Assembly (NCBI RefSeq): GCF_002909445.1
Contig: NZ_PPXC01000026.1
Location: forward strand, 1 to 33,152
DNA length: 33,152 nt
DNA from: Arthrobacter glacialis
Lineage (GTDB): Bacteria > Actinomycetota > Actinomycetes > Actinomycetales > Micrococcaceae
Reading direction: 5' to 3'
Every line of letters starts with the position of its first letter. The first letter of the stretch is position 1. Positions 23,420-30,555 of the stretch are shown here, piece after piece. The translations under genes and the position numbers were made by a program. The notes below the pieces were generated by a model that saw only the letters and a program-made list of their open reading frames with translations, was not told the origin of the DNA and ran no database searches.

Positions 23420-23638
23420 ATGGAAGCACACAACGTCGGGCCCGCAGCTAAGCGCTACACCCGAATCGTCTGGATTGGGGGCATGGCGTCCATTTTCATA
23501 GGTGGGCTAATAGCGATACCTCTACGCATCAGCCCATTCATCACAATGGGGGTTCCGGTACTCATTCTGTTGCTGGTGACCATACCCCTAGGTAGTGCGG
23601 CCGTGCGTGAACGCAAACGTCAGTCAGACGGAGACTAA
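23420..23638 (+). CDS. Uncharacterised two-helix membrane protein
   Basis: The protein is 72 aa. Hydrophobic segments lie at about 16-33 and 39-58; the ends are charged (KRYTR, RERKRQSDGD). No family is recognised. TAGAGT is exactly six bases before ATG 23420, so the mRNA is probably leaderless. The whole upstream region, but not the coding part, is duplicated at 26840-26914, where the ATG is replaced by CTG. Confidence 0.7.
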   Translation: MEAHNVGPAAKRYTRIVWIGGMASIFIGGLIAIPLRISPFITMGVPVLILLLVTIPLGSAAVRERKRQSDGD

Positions 23639-24052
23639 AGCACTGTCAAGCAAGTGTTTGAGACGTTGGCCGTCTCACAACCGGAACCGCCGCCGTGGCA
23701 CCACACATGTCATGGTGATTCGCGGTCTGAATATGGCCACTCGTTAATCCTTGGGGAATTCCGAAGCGTCAGGCGGCGCTTCTGCTTGAGGGCTCGAGTC
23801 GGGCTGGGGCCGTTCAAGCTCTTCCGGCCTCCGTGCTGGTCCGACAATGAAAGGCCAAAACCCATTGAATTCACCCGAACCAAATTTCATGCGTCAAAAT
23901 CCTATGTTAAGGGGCAGCCCTGCTGTCCTAAATGATGAGAGGGGCTCCCTTCCACAGAGATACTTCGGAGTGGATGCGTGTTTGGATTGAATTGTGTGAA
24001 TTCTGCCAACCATCACTGCCCGCAGATCAGCTACTGCGGAATGGCGACGGGC
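23639..24052. other. Gene-free stretch before the Tn402-type end
   Basis: I see no supported gene. One + strand frame (23654-23935) has no recognisable features or ribosome binding site. Confidence 0.5.
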
Positions 24053-24099
24053 TGTCATTTTCAGAAGTCGTCTGCACAAATTTCAATACTCGTCTGCAC
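24053..24099 (+). mobile_element. Tn402/Tn5053-type transposon end with two transposase-site-like repeats
   Basis: TGTCATTTTCAGAAG at 24053, continuing to TCTGCAC at 24077, is identical to 9954-9978. A second unit TTCAATACTCGTCTGCAC (24082-24099) strongly resembles the subterminal repeat of Tn402 ends as I recall it. No tni gene is present, so this is a solitary end. Confidence 0.75.
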
Positions 24100-24111
24100 A
24101 GACCTGGTGGC

Positions 24112-24205
24112 GTCCGTAGGTGGAACCCTTGACGGGACAGCCTGCGGCACTCGGTGACTAGGCGAAGGACCCGTTGAAGGATGCGGAACTCATTCCCTGC
24201 TGTTG
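24112..24205 (+). repeat. Dispersed hairpin repeat with right tail
   Basis: GTCCGTAGGTGGAACCCTTG then ACGGGACAG starts 12 bases after the transposon end. The tail is shared with 17000-17095. It contains the stop codon of the next minus-strand gene. Confidence 0.75.
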
Positions 24206-24726
24206 GCTCGGGCGTAAGCTTCCACTTCGGCAAAGAATCGTTCGTCCTGAATACAGATCGTGAGCGAGCTGCGGCTGTCGTTGTAGGTGACGTCAATGTC
24301 GATGCCATTGACGTTCCACATCTTCCGCAGGCCTCTCTGGCCGTGCCATGGAATGGTTGGTTCGCCGTGGAGGTCAGTAAGTTGACTGAGAATGGCGTCG
24401 AAGCACTGGGTTGTTTGGGGGTCTGGCAGTGCCGAATCCAGTCGGAGCTGCAAATGGATTGATTCCATAAGGCCGTCAAGTTCCCGCGAAGTAGCAAAGA
24501 TCGGAGGGCCGTCATCGCCTGTTTCCAGGTGAAAATGATCCGCTATGTCACGAGCATCGTTAGTATTCGCGGGAGACTTCATACCGTGGCCCCACCCCAG
24601 ACGCTTCAACAAGGCATCCTTTTCGGATTGATTCTTGGGCCAGGGATGTCGGACCGCTATTTCGACCAGGTCAACAATGGCCTCAGGCTGCGGCATTTCG
24701 TTCATGAACCGTTCGGGGGATGTCAT
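24190..24726 (-). CDS. Uncharacterised protein, possibly DUF6301-like
   Basis: The protein is 178 aa and soluble. The order of segments (VEIAVRHPWPKNQSEKDALL, KRLGWGHG, ARDIADHFHL, SIHLQLRLDSALPD, FDAILSQLTDLHGEPTIPW, MWNVNGIDIDVTYNDSRSSL) recalls actinobacterial DUF6301 proteins of unknown function; this is a weak assignment. ATG 24726 is supported by TAGCGT exactly six bases upstream. The last codons (AYARANSRE) lie in the repeat tail shared with 17000-17095. Confidence 0.65.
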   Translation of the reverse strand: MTSPERFMNEMPQPEAIVDLVEIAVRHPWPKNQSEKDALLKRLGWGHGMKSPANTNDARDIADHFHLETGDDGPPIFATSRELDGLMESIHLQLRLDSALPDPQTTQCFDAILSQLTDLHGEPTIPWHGQRGLRKMWNVNGIDIDVTYNDSRSSLTICIQDERFFAEVEAYARANSRE

Positions 24727-24813
24727 CTTGCCACGCTATGCCGGAACCCAGCGGATCGCTAGGGGGCAGAAGATGCAGATCGACTGCTGCGTGGATCCGT
24801 CAGCCTATGAATC

Positions 24814-24843
24814 CGTCCTGCAGGGGAACCCTGAACGGGCACA
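24814..24843 (+). repeat. Dispersed hairpin repeat copy
   Basis: GTCCTGCAGGGGAACCCTGA then ACGGGCAC. The stop codon of the next tetR starts at the following base. Confidence 0.65.
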
Positions 24844-25470
24844 TTATGAACGGAACTTCTGTGATGACGGTGACGTGCCCGCTGAGTGCCTCTGGCCGTC
24901 ATATACAAAGCTGGAGAGCAGTAGCTGGATCGGGCGTTCCAGTTCGGCTTGGAGTGCTTTGAGCGTCGTCGTTTCGGATTGCCGCCGACGCCCGTACAGG
25001 CGGTCAAAAAGGAGTCCTTCGAGGACAGCAATCAGGTCTGCTGCGGCTTGCTGTGGTTCATGCAGGCCGAGGGCTCGGAACAGGGTGACTGCTCTCTCGT
25101 AGGAGAACAAGCTCCCGGAGAGAAGGTCAGCGAGTTCGGGATCTTCGGCGGTCTCAACGATCAGTGCGTACCGAGCGCGCGAGTGTCCTCGTCGCTCGTG
25201 GAGGAGTAACACGAGTTGCGACGTAATTACTGCTGATGCGGCATCAGGAGTCGCCATTCGCTCAGGTTGCGCAGTTTCAAATGCCTCGCGCGAGCAATTC
25301 GTTAGATACCCGATCGTCGCGGACAAAAGTGCATGGCGGGTCCTGAAGTAGTAGGACGTTGATCCGGCAGGCAAAGCCAAGTGGCGATCAATAGCTTGAT
25401 GACTAACGGCATGGCCACCCCCACGGGCAAGAAGCTCCACAGCCGCCTCACAGATAAGTTCGCGCCTCAA
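24844..25470 (-). CDS. TetR/AcrR-family regulator divergent from zapE
   Basis: The protein is about 208 aa. The helix-turn-helix reads GGGHAVSHQAIDRHLALPAG followed by STSYYFRTRHALL, the version with STSYYF that marks a distinct TetR subgroup. The start is unclear. TTG 25470 is the only conventional start codon, while the best ribosome binding site (AAAGGGG) lies seven bases before an in-frame ATC at 25485. The gene shares a perfect 18-bp palindrome with zapE, a likely autoregulatory operator. Confidence 0.8.
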   Translation of the reverse strand: MRRELICEAAVELLARGGGHAVSHQAIDRHLALPAGSTSYYFRTRHALLSATIGYLTNCSREAFETAQPERMATPDAASAVITSQLVLLLHERRGHSRARYALIVETAEDPELADLLSGSLFSYERAVTLFRALGLHEPQQAAADLIAVLEGLLFDRLYGRRRQSETTTLKALQAELERPIQLLLSSFVYDGQRHSAGTSPSSQKFRS

Positions 25471-25506
25471 TGTAGTTCGTGAGATTTTTGGGCCCCTTTC
25501 AAGTTG

Positions 25507-25524
25507 CCTCTATAATTATAGAGG
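25507..25524. promoter_or_regulatory. Perfect palindrome with overlapping divergent -10 boxes
   Basis: CCTCTATAATTATAGAGG contains TATAAT on both strands (25511-25516 for zapE, 25520-25515 for tetR). One bound TetR dimer would block both promoters. Confidence 0.75.
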
Positions 25525-25553
25525 TTACTGGGCGGTGAACAAAGGAGTCCGAG

Positions 25554-26606
25554 ATGAGCTGGTTTCAACGGAATTGGCTGACGAAGAGAAGGCATCATCC
25601 GTCGCCACTCGAAAGTATTACAGTCGAAGTTTTCGAGCGTGCTGCCATCTCCGAGGGATTCACAATCGATGAAGCGCAGCGTGAGGCGATTGGGGCCCTT
25701 ATGGCATCTGCCGAGCATGGCTTCTACCTGTGGGGACCCGTGGGGTGTGGCAAGAGTTGGATCTTGAATGTCTACTACGAGGCGATCTCATCGTCTCGCA
25801 AAAGGCGCGTACATTTCCACGAGTTCTTTCATCAACTCCATCAGGCTATTACTAAGAAAGGGAACTCGATAGAGCGCGCCCTCGACGAGCTTCTCAACGA
25901 GGTCGATGTACTCTGCTTCGATGAGTTCCACGTCCATGATGTCGGCGACTCAACGTTTATTCGGCGGATGTTGCTAGAACTCTTTGCGCGACCGATCAGG
26001 CTGATAGTCACGTCGAACTATCCGCCAGATGGATTGCTTCCCAACCCTCTCTTTCACGACATGTTTCTTCCCACCATCGAGGTGATCGCTGAGAAGCTTG
26101 AGGTCTTGGAGATTCGTGGCACGCGCGACTACAGGCTGGATTCAGAGCACACGCAAGGGTTCTCCTCCGGAGTATGGCTGAGTCCAGGCACCGCAGCGCA
26201 ATATCGTGAGCTCGGGCTGTCAACTCACGGAGCCAGTAGCGCTGCGACGGTCACCGTGAGCGGACGGTTGCTGAATGTTGTACAAGCAGACCATGAGCTA
26301 CTCTGGTTCCGATTCAGTGACCTGTGTGAGTCCAAGACAGGCAGCAGCGACTACCTCGACCTTGCTGCTCGCCACCAGACATGGCTGATCAGCGACATAC
26401 CAAGCCTCACGGAGCTTGACAGGGAACCCGCGCAACGATTCGCAAACCTGATCGACGTGCTCTATGACAGGCAGATCCTTGTCACCTTCATCGCTACAGC
26501 CCCCATTCATGAACTGGCAGCCACATCGAGAGGGCCCCTCGACATTGACCGCACCATCAGCAGGCTCTCACAACTACGGCACCACAACGAATCAATACTA
26601 AAATAA
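25554..26606 (+). CDS. zapE: ZapE/AFG1-like ATPase
   Basis: The protein is 350 aa, the usual length. Walker A is GPVGCGKS (61-68), Walker B is CFDEF (121-125), and the sensor region is LIVTSNYPPDGLLPN with a conserved Arg-rich helix after it. Family members are AAA+ proteins tied to Z-ring stability in proteobacteria and to quality control in mitochondria; the actinobacterial role is not established. AAAGGAG lies seven bases before ATG 25554. Control by the adjacent TetR protein through the shared palindrome is inferred, and is unusual for a housekeeping ZapE. Confidence 0.85.
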   Translation: MSWFQRNWLTKRRHHPSPLESITVEVFERAAISEGFTIDEAQREAIGALMASAEHGFYLWGPVGCGKSWILNVYYEAISSSRKRRVHFHEFFHQLHQAITKKGNSIERALDELLNEVDVLCFDEFHVHDVGDSTFIRRMLLELFARPIRLIVTSNYPPDGLLPNPLFHDMFLPTIEVIAEKLEVLEIRGTRDYRLDSEHTQGFSSGVWLSPGTAAQYRELGLSTHGASSAATVTVSGRLLNVVQADHELLWFRFSDLCESKTGSSDYLDLAARHQTWLISDIPSLTELDREPAQRFANLIDVLYDRQILVTFIATAPIHELAATSRGPLDIDRTISRLSQLRHHNESILK

Positions 26607-26830
26607 TGGCGATTCGTGTAAAGGTGAGAATGACCAAGCTGGCCGGTGTGGGATTCCACCCGCCGAAATTCGCGGCACATCCAAGCCTGTCCTTAAGATG
26701 TTCGCCTCACTGCCCAGCGACGCACGAGCTCGGAGCCGTCAGCTATCTGCCCCGCCGCATCCCCCTTGGGGTGTGGATGGCAGCGATAAATGGCGGCTTT
26801 TTCGCAGCGCTGAATATCGCCCCCGGTGCC

Positions 26831-26914
26831 CATAAGTGGAACCCTAAACGGGCAGCTTCTTCTGAAGTCCAGCCCATCGCTCTTCCAATTCAGTCACTAG
26901 AGTTGACCCCTGGA
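26831..26914 (+). repeat. Dispersed repeat copy plus duplicated promoter region
   Basis: CATAAGTGGAACCCTAAACG then GGCAG. It continues through CAGTCACTAGAGTTGACCCC and matches 23351-23423 up to the start codon, which is CTG here. Confidence 0.75.
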
Positions 26915-27037
26915 GGTCCAACGCTCCTGAGCACGTCGCCAGGGGCAATCCCGCGTCCAGCTGGGGCATACCCCAACAAGACGTAAACCCTGCGAAACAC
27001 TCTCCCAATGGAAAAGATGTCAACTTGAGGTTGTGAC

Positions 27038-27068
27038 TTGCAGTGATAGATGGCGGCGTTTTCACAGC
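27038..27068 (+). repeat. Transposon-end-like repeat
   Basis: GCAGTGATAGATGGCGGC then GTTTTCACAGCGCT. A close copy lies at 26783-26813 and a distant one at 9067-9097. I cannot name the parent element. Confidence 0.4.
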
Positions 27069-27202
27069 GCTATTTGGCGCAGGGGGCAGCCCGCAAGGGG
27101 ATCCGCATGCGGGTGCTGTCGTTTGTAGCGCCGGGGCCGCCTCGGGTGGAGGGCGGCTCTCGACACATCCTTAAATCGAGGTCTGCCCGCTACAGTACTT
27201 CT

Positions 27203-27598
27203 ATGCCTTTCGCGCTTACGCTCACAGTCGTCCTGGCACTATTGGCGGCCTTCCAATTGGCGCTCGTCTTCGGTGCTCCGCTCGGCCGCTTCGCGTGGGG
27301 TGGACGGCACCGCGTACTTCCGGAGCGTTTGCGCATCGGCAGTGCGGTATCGATCATCATCTACGTGCTGATCGCCGTGATCGCGTGGGACCGCGTAGGA
27401 GCGGTAGACGTGTTCCCCTCGCCGTTCGCCGAGATCGCAATGTGGGTGATCTTCGCCTACTTCGTGCTCGGCATCCTGATGAACGCCATCTCGCGCAGCA
27501 AGCCCGAGCGTTGCACGATGGTGCCTGTCACGCTTGTTCTTGCCGTGCTGTCGTTCCTTATCGCGATGGGATATGGCGTGCTCGCGATGGCGATCTGA
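27203..27598 (+). CDS. Conserved four-helix membrane protein
   Basis: The protein is 131 aa. Hydrophobic segments lie near residues 3-24, 45-66, 75-95 and 104-129. The N-terminal motif FQLALVFGAPLGRFAWGGRH and VLPERLRIGS is one I recall from many actinobacterial and Bacillus membrane proteins without known function. ATG 27203 is supported by TACAGT exactly six bases upstream. Codon use is more GC-rich than in its neighbours, which suggests acquisition from a higher-GC source. Confidence 0.75.
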   Translation: MPFALTLTVVLALLAAFQLALVFGAPLGRFAWGGRHRVLPERLRIGSAVSIIIYVLIAVIAWDRVGAVDVFPSPFAEIAMWVIFAYFVLGILMNAISRSKPERCTMVPVTLVLAVLSFLIAMGYGVLAMAI

Positions 27599-27615
27599 AG
27601 CACATGCAGCCTGCC

Positions 27616-27726
27616 CGGTCGACTAACCTTGACTGGGACGGTCTGCCGCTACTCGCTGGCTAACACCCCGGTTGCCCGGGCGGCTCACGTCTGCGCAACG
27701 AATTTGAGTTGAACCGCCCGGCAGCT
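27616..27726 (+). repeat. Dispersed hairpin repeat with a long right tail
   Basis: GACTAACCTTGACTGGGACG starts a stretch matching 14178-14284 to the end of the tail. The tail folds as CCCGGGCGG-CTCA with TGAG ... CCGCCCGG and may also terminate transcription. Confidence 0.75.
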
Positions 27727-27766
27727 GCGGAGATGAACAGCCGCAGATGGTCATGCTTGTTGGGTG

Positions 27767-28807
27767 CTAGTAGTTTGTGCCCATGGCCATACGCACTTCA
27801 TCGAGGGTTTGGTTTGCCTCATGATTGGCTCGTTCGTTGCCCCGTTTGAGGATCTGGCTGACGTATCCGGGGTCTCCGGCTAATTCTGACCGGCGCTCTC
27901 GATGACCGGCAAGGAAGTCGTTGACGGCCTCAGCGGTTAGCTGCTTCAGCGCACCACTTCCTGAATCCCCGATCCTTTCTGCAATCACCTCTGGGGCCTC
28001 GCCCATGCACAGGGCGGCAGTGGAAAGGAGCGCCGATACCCCAGGGCGCGATTGGGGGTCGAAGGTGATTCTACGTTCCGCGTCCGTGGTGGTGCGGCGA
28101 ATAACCTGGGCGGTCTCATCCGGTGACATACCCAGCGAAATGGCGTTGCCGTAGCTCTTGGACATCTTGCGCCCATCAAGACCCGGCACCTCGGGGGTTG
28201 AGGTAATCAGCGCCTCTGGTTCTGGGAAAACCGTGGCATATCGTTCGTTGAAACGACGGGCAATAACGCGTGTCATCTCGATATGCGGCAGGTTGTCCTT
28301 TCCCACGGGAACCAGATTCCCCTTGCAGAAAAGAATGTCGGCTGCCTGATGCACCGGGTAGGTGAGCAGCAGCCCACTCAGGGCGCGTCCCGATGCCGCT
28401 AGTTCGGCTTTCACCGTGGGGTTGCGGTGCAATTCGGCCTCGGTGACCAGGCTGAGAAACGGCAGCATTAATTGGTTCAGGGCCGGCACCGACGAGTGGG
28501 TGAAAATCGTGGTCTGCTCAGGGTCCATGCCCGCGGCCAGGTAGTCCAAAACAGCCCCGTGCACGAACTCACGCACGTGGGGCATTAGATCGCGGTCCGT
28601 GATCACCTGGTAGTCGGCCAGGATCACGAAGGATTCGACCCCGGCTCGTTGGAGCCTCAAACGCTCCACGATGCTGCCGAAGAAGTGCCCCAAATGTAGT
28701 GGTCCGGTTGGGCGTTCGCCCGTGAGGACCCGGTAGTTTTGGGGTGCCTCGGAAATGGATTGAGCTAGTTCAGTTGAGCGCAGTTGTGTTGTTGCAAATG
28801 AATTCAT
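27767..28807 (-). CDS. trpS: Tryptophanyl-tRNA synthetase
   Basis: The protein is 346 aa, a class I synthetase that charges tRNA-Trp. The HIGH-type motif is GPLHLGHFFGS (HLGH at 38-41) and KMSKS is at 214-218 (DGRKMSKSYGN). The N-terminal 25 residues look like a linker. The gene is preceded by a ribosome-mediated Trp attenuator. That arrangement is known for the auxiliary, indolmycin-resistant TrpRS of Streptomyces, so this may be a second, inducible and antibiotic-resistant copy; resistance itself cannot be read from the sequence. ATG 28807 follows AGAGGAATAGCC. Confidence 0.92.
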   Translation of the reverse strand: MNSFATTQLRSTELAQSISEAPQNYRVLTGERPTGPLHLGHFFGSIVERLRLQRAGVESFVILADYQVITDRDLMPHVREFVHGAVLDYLAAGMDPEQTTIFTHSSVPALNQLMLPFLSLVTEAELHRNPTVKAELAASGRALSGLLLTYPVHQAADILFCKGNLVPVGKDNLPHIEMTRVIARRFNERYATVFPEPEALITSTPEVPGLDGRKMSKSYGNAISLGMSPDETAQVIRRTTTDAERRITFDPQSRPGVSALLSTAALCMGEAPEVIAERIGDSGSGALKQLTAEAVNDFLAGHRERRSELAGDPGYVSQILKRGNERANHEANQTLDEVRMAMGTNY

Positions 28808-28870
28808 GGCTATTCCTCTATCTGAGCGTGGGAGGCTGCACAGCGCTGCGGATAGCGGAGAGAAAGTCTT

Positions 28871-28893
28871 CGCGGGCTGCTGTACAGCCCGCG
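28871..28893 (-). terminator. Attenuator terminator hairpin of trpS
   Basis: CGCGGGCTG pairs with CAGCCCGCG around five bases, followed on the minus strand by a pyrimidine-rich run (ACTTTCTCTCC). It lies between the leader peptide and the trpS start. Confidence 0.75.
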
Positions 28894-28912
28894 GACACGA
28901 TTGAACCGGCTG

Positions 28913-28960
28913 TTAGGACAGCCACCACCAAGACATGCGGTTCAGGTTCATGTTCCCCAT
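28913..28960 (-). CDS. Trp leader peptide controlling trpS
   Basis: The 15-residue peptide is MGNMNLNRMSWWWLS, with three consecutive Trp codons (TGG TGG TGG). AAGGGG lies six bases before its ATG, a good ribosome binding site. A terminator hairpin follows 20 bases downstream. By the classic mechanism, ribosomes stalled at the Trp codons when charged tRNA-Trp is scarce would prevent the terminator from forming and switch trpS on. The competing antiterminator stem is not fully resolved by eye; GGCTGTCC after the Trp codons may take part. Confidence 0.85.
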   Translation of the reverse strand: MGNMNLNRMSWWWLS

Positions 28961-29036
28961 ACTAAGCCCCTTGGTCTCAGACAATTCGGCAATGACATGT
29001 TGTCGTGTTCCTCCAAGGCGACGACGGAGCTTTCAC

Positions 29037-29063
29037 GTCCGCAACGGGAACGTCTACTGGGAC
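29037..29063 (+). repeat. Dispersed hairpin repeat copy
   Basis: GTCCGCAACGGGAACGTCTA then CTGGGAC. It lies between the trpS unit and the next gene. Confidence 0.75.
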
Positions 29064-29149
29064 AAGCTGCTGCTGAGCTGCGCCGTTGACCAAGCTTGCC
29101 AACGCCTTCAGGAAGGGATGGTCGTAGGAATCCGAAGGAATCGCATTTC

Positions 29150-29689
29150 TCAGTCTTCCGTTGGCTGTTTCGCTTGCAACAGCAACCCCACGCCGCCGGT
29201 AAAGCTGGTCGTATGAAATTTCGCAGCCTTGGCAACTTCAGCGAACCCCCACTGACGATGGAGATCGATCGATGCCTGGTTGGATGGGTTGACTATGTAC
29301 CAAGCCGAGTCTGCGCGTGCCCAGATCCAGTCCAATCGCACTTGGGTCAATGCCCGGGCTATCCCGTCACGCCTGAACTCGGGGAGTACTGTAACTCCGC
29401 CCAAGTAGTGCCCGCCGGGTGCCTGCCCGTCGGCGTACGACCAGAAGTGAGTCTTGCCCCACCCGACAATGCTGCCATCGACGGATGCGACAACAACCAG
29501 TCGGTTATCGTCAAGAATTGCCGCGGCAAAGGCCACTACGGCAGCAGGTGATCGGCCCGCTTTGGTGTCGATGTCACGTATCGCATCGATGTCACCACTC
29601 GTGGCCAGTCGGATGTCCACGGTCCCAGCCAACACTGTGCCATCTGGACGTTGGTTGGGTAAGTAATCAGCAAACCCGCTACCGGTCAT
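29150..29689 (-). CDS. GNAT-family N-acetyltransferase
   Basis: The protein is 179 aa. Motif A is GGVTVLPEFRRDGIARALTQ and motif B is WYIVNPSNQASIDLHRQWGF. The N-terminal strand (VDIRLATSGDIDAIRDIDTK) is typical. The substrate is unknown; the pattern HFWSYADGQAPGGHYLGGV before motif A is like that of small-molecule acetyltransferases. ATG 29689 has GAAGG directly before it, which is too close for an ideal ribosome binding site, so a start a few codons later is possible. It is bounded by repeats at 29037 and 29786. Confidence 0.83.
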   Translation of the reverse strand: MTGSGFADYLPNQRPDGTVLAGTVDIRLATSGDIDAIRDIDTKAGRSPAAVVAFAAAILDDNRLVVVASVDGSIVGWGKTHFWSYADGQAPGGHYLGGVTVLPEFRRDGIARALTQVRLDWIWARADSAWYIVNPSNQASIDLHRQWGFAEVAKAAKFHTTSFTGGVGLLLQAKQPTED

Positions 29690-29785
29690 CCTTCAATTCA
29701 CCCCTCACGCTTAGCCTGTTTTCAAGTATTGCCGAACTCTCAGTGAGGTCAATCAAAAAGGGCACGCGACACGTCGCCGCTTCCC

Positions 29786-29810
29786 CCTTTGGGGAACGCT
29801 CACCGGGATA
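29786..29810 (+). repeat. Degenerate dispersed hairpin repeat copy
   Basis: CTTTGGGGAACGCTCACCGG then GATA retains GGAACGCT-ACCGGGA. Confidence 0.5.
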
Positions 29811-29839
29811 TGTTTGCTCCCGGTCGAGAGGCGTCGGTG

Positions 29840-30186
29840 CTAGTGCTGCGCCGCTAGGACAAGTTTTGCTGCCTTCGATCCTGCGAAAGCTCCGACGATG
29901 ATGCCGATGAGCATGATGATGCACGATCCGAGCAGAAACGTCACCTGCAGGGTTTCCCCGGTACGAAAGGGGTCGGAAGGAGGAATATTATGGCGCCATA
30001 GATACCGATCAGAGAAGGCCTTTTAGCGGCCTGGTGACCGGCGATCCATGTCTGTTCGGTCGCCATGATTGAAGGAATCCGAATGCCTGCCAAACCGTTG
30101 ACGCCAATGCGGCCATAAGAACACCGGACGATGACATTGATCAACAGAACGTAGCAGGCCAAGAGAAATACCACGGAGAAGATCAT
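29840..30186 (-). pseudogene. SdpI-family membrane protein, frameshifted
   Basis: The first part (MIFSVVFLLACYVLLINVIV, GLAGIRIPSIMATEQTWIAG, HQAAKRPSLIGIYGAIIF) carries the GIR-PS-MA-E--W--GH signature of SdpI-type membrane proteins. The frame then stops at 29941. The third transmembrane segment (VTFLLGSCIIMLIGIIVGAF) and the end (AGSKAAKLVLAAQH, stop at 29840) are in another frame, joined near 29990 by a -1 or +2 shift. One missing base would explain it. ATG 30186 has TAGAAT exactly six bases upstream. It could be a sequencing error; otherwise the gene is broken. Confidence 0.7.
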
Positions 30187-30262
30187 GACTTCATTCTATG
30201 GAACATGAACCCCGACCACGGCCACGGGGACGCGCCGATCCCTGATCGGCAGTGCATTTAGG

Positions 30263-30290
30263 GGACCGCAGCGGGAACCTGCTGCGGGAC
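30263..30290 (+). repeat. Dispersed hairpin repeat copy
   Basis: CCGCAGC (30266-30272) pairs with GCTGCGG (30281-30287) around GGGAACCT. Confidence 0.85.
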
Positions 30291-30555
30291 ACCACCTGCA
30301 CTCTTGGTGGCCAAATTGCATCATTGCACTTTCTTAGGGAAGCCATAGACACCTTCCCTAGGCATGCGTATGGTTCACTTTAGGTCAAATTCTTGCCACC
30401 GCACCATGCATAAAGGGTGTGAACCAATCCTGCGCAAAGGACGATGGGCCGCCGTCATTAGATTGCCACCTGGTCTTGTCGGAGGAGCGGATTTCGGGGC
30501 CGTAGCAGATACATCTATCCAGCTGACTAGCTGACTACCACTCAGGAGACTCAAA
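30291..30555. other. Stretch before the 28-aa gene, with one hairpin
   Basis: TAGGGAAG (30335-30342) and CTTCCCTA (30353-30360) form a perfect 8-bp stem, terminator-like but without a T-run. No other feature is supported. Confidence 0.45.

Larger units (their letters stand above)
26607..27202. other. Gene-free stretch made of repeat fragments
   Basis: It contains a transposon-end-like pair (26783-26813 and 27038-27068, sharing most of GCAG-GATA-ATGGCGGC then TTTTC-CAGCGCT), a degenerate hairpin core at 26831-26854, and the copied promoter region of the 23420 gene (26840-26914). The + strand frame 26606-26986 runs across these and is not called. Confidence 0.6.

Noticed and set aside
23654-23935. 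93-codon frame after the 72-aa membrane gene
   Set aside because: No recognisable family or start signal.
9954-24099. Intact composite Tn402-like transposon between 9954 and 24053
   Set aside because: Both ends point the same way and no tniA, tniQ or resolvase gene lies between them, so they cannot be the two ends of one element.
26606-26986. 126-codon frame starting at the zapE stop codon
   Set aside because: It runs through two repeat families and the duplicated promoter region, and the protein lacks coherent features.
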